Part shown: piece after piece, positions 5,166 through 6,154 of the stretch
How positions within the stretch are numbered: the stretch's first letter is position 1
How the letters are laid out: each line of letters starts with the position of its first letter
Source of the DNA: an uncultured Porphyromonadaceae bacterium
GTDB taxonomy: Bacteria > Bacteroidota > Bacteroidia > Bacteroidales > Muribaculaceae
Assembly: GCA_947174155.1 (NCBI GenBank)
Contig: CAMWHX010000064.1
Coordinates: 1 to 6,154 of the forward strand
Direction: 5' to 3'
Length of the DNA stretch: 6,154 nt
Translations under genes and position numbers: made by a program
Notes under the pieces: model-generated
Told to the model about the DNA's origin: nothing
The model's input: only the letters and a program-made list of their open reading frames with translations
Database searches by the model: none

Positions 5166-6154
5166 ATGTCACAAGCAAAGGCTCAGAATCAGGATGCCAC
5201 GCAGTTAGCCGCCCAACGCATGCGGGAGTTAGCTACTGCTCCGATATGGCGTATCCTGCTGAAATATAGTCTCCCGGCTGTAATCGGCACTGTCGTGATG
5301 GCCGTCTACAACATTATTGACTCCATCGTGATAGGCCATGCCATCGATGACCCCAATGTGGTCGCCGGCATAGCCGTGACCTTCCCGGTGATGAATCTCG
5401 GCACGGCTCTCGGTATGCTTATCGGAGCCGGCGCGGCCACGCGTATATCTATCGTGCTGGGCCAGAAAGATCACCGGGCCGCTGAGGTGATCTTAGGTAA
5501 CTCCGTGCAGCTGACGATCTTCGTCGGCTTGGCTTACATGGCTGTCTTCGCTATCTTCCTCGACCCGATTCTCAGGATGTTTGGCGCTTCGGACGATACC
5601 CTCCCCTATGCTCATGAGTTTCTGATTCATGTCCTGCCGGGCATGGTGCTCATGAATCTCACATTCTCCTATAATAATGTCATGCGTGCCTCCGGCTATC
5701 CGGGCAAGGCGATGTTTACCAATATCATAGGTGCGGTGCTCAACGCCATCCTGGCTCCCCTCTTCCTGTTTGGATTCCACTGGGGGATCCGCGGCGCCGC
5801 CATAGCTACCGATATCTCGATGTTTATCACGGCCATATTCGTGATGAGCCACTATTTTTCACCCAAGAGTGACCTGCGCTTCCGCAGGGGAGTCGGGATG
5901 TTTCGCCTCAACCTGCGTGTCATCCGCTCGGTGGTCTATATCGGTATGGCCCCCTTCCTCATCAATGTAGCGGGTGCCGGCATCAACGCCATAGTCAATA
6001 ATTCACTGGTACACTACGGCGGAGATGACGCCATCGCAGCTGTCGTGGTCTTCAACCGTTTCGTCACTATCTTCCTCTTCGTGGTCATCGGCATCTGTCA
6101 GGGTATGCAGCCTATCATCGGCTACCACTACGGTGCCCGAAATTATGACAGCCT
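5166..6154 (+). CDS. MATE-family multidrug/sodium efflux transporter, partial
   Basis: This is an inner-membrane exporter that expels cationic drugs or metabolites in exchange for Na+ or H+. The visible 329 residues begin at ATG 5166 and run off the right edge; a full MATE protein is about 440-460 aa, so roughly 110-130 residues are missing. After a hydrophilic lead of about 20 residues comes the family start (ELATAPIWRILLKYSLPAVIGTVVMAVYNIIDSIVIGH, 21-58), then GIAVTFPVMNLGTALGMLIGAGAATRISIVLGQ (68-100), then further membrane helices to about residue 230. The second MatE repeat begins near 250 and includes GICQGMQPIIGYHYGARNY (309-327), the characteristic motif of this family. It is co-directional with the portal-like gene but functionally unrelated. 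Substrate cannot be predicted. It is an ordinary chromosomal gene and marks the end of the phage-like stretch. Confidence 0.95.
   Translation, partial: MSQAKAQNQDATQLAAQRMRELATAPIWRILLKYSLPAVIGTVVMAVYNIIDSIVIGHAIDDPNVVAGIAVTFPVMNLGTALGMLIGAGAATRISIVLGQKDHRAAEVILGNSVQLTIFVGLAYMAVFAIFLDPILRMFGASDDTLPYAHEFLIHVLPGMVLMNLTFSYNNVMRASGYPGKAMFTNIIGAVLNAILAPLFLFGFHWGIRGAAIATDISMFITAIFVMSHYFSPKSDLRFRRGVGMFRLNLRVIRSVVYIGMAPFLINVAGAGINAIVNNSLVHYGGDDAIAAVVVFNRFVTIFLFVVIGICQGMQPIIGYHYGARNYDS

Noticed and set aside
5229..5852. Two minus-strand frames opposite the MATE gene
   Set aside because: They are His/Asp/Gly-rich products of reading a membrane protein gene backwards; the plus strand carries clear MATE motifs.
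1..6154. tRNA, rRNA or insertion sequence
   Set aside because: Reading both strands showed no tRNA cloverleaf, no rRNA-like stretch, no transposase motif and no terminal inverted repeats with target duplication.

Overview
The window looks like chromosome of a Bacteroidetes bacterium, most likely order Bacteroidales and possibly Muribaculaceae. Two AT-rich intergenic gaps hold exact matches to the Bacteroides-type -7 box TAnnTTTG, the genes lack Shine-Dalgarno sequences, and coding GC is moderately high. The family-level placement is inference.

Layout from left to right. (1) At 1-585, minus strand and open at the left edge, is an XRE-type HTH / S24 peptidase repressor of the LexA/CI kind. It is followed by an AT-rich control gap (586-648). 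(2) At 649-2191, plus strand, are three consecutive small genes of 151, 162 and about 157 aa. I cannot name them, but they share one C-terminal layout and look like divergent copies of one family. (3) At 2194-3591, minus strand, is a secreted GH13 alpha-amylase-type enzyme with all catalytic motifs, its own promoter and a terminator. It converges on the third small gene with a 2-nt gap. (4) At 3655-5055, plus strand, is a phage portal-like protein that seems to lack its C-terminal part. (5) At 5166-6154, plus strand and cut by the right edge, is a MATE-family efflux transporter with a strong hairpin in the gap before it.

The window mixes phage-type genes (repressor, portal, perhaps the three small genes) with ordinary cell genes (amylase, MATE pump). 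No terminase, capsid, tail, lysis or integrase gene is visible. The simplest reading is a decayed or rearranged prophage. A more interesting reading is a small phage-derived cassette kept under a self-cleaving repressor: the repressor faces the three-gene set, shows LexA-like spacing between its presumed cleavage site and catalytic serine, and the visible phage-like reading frames are open rather than riddled with stops. Flanking sequence is needed to choose between these.
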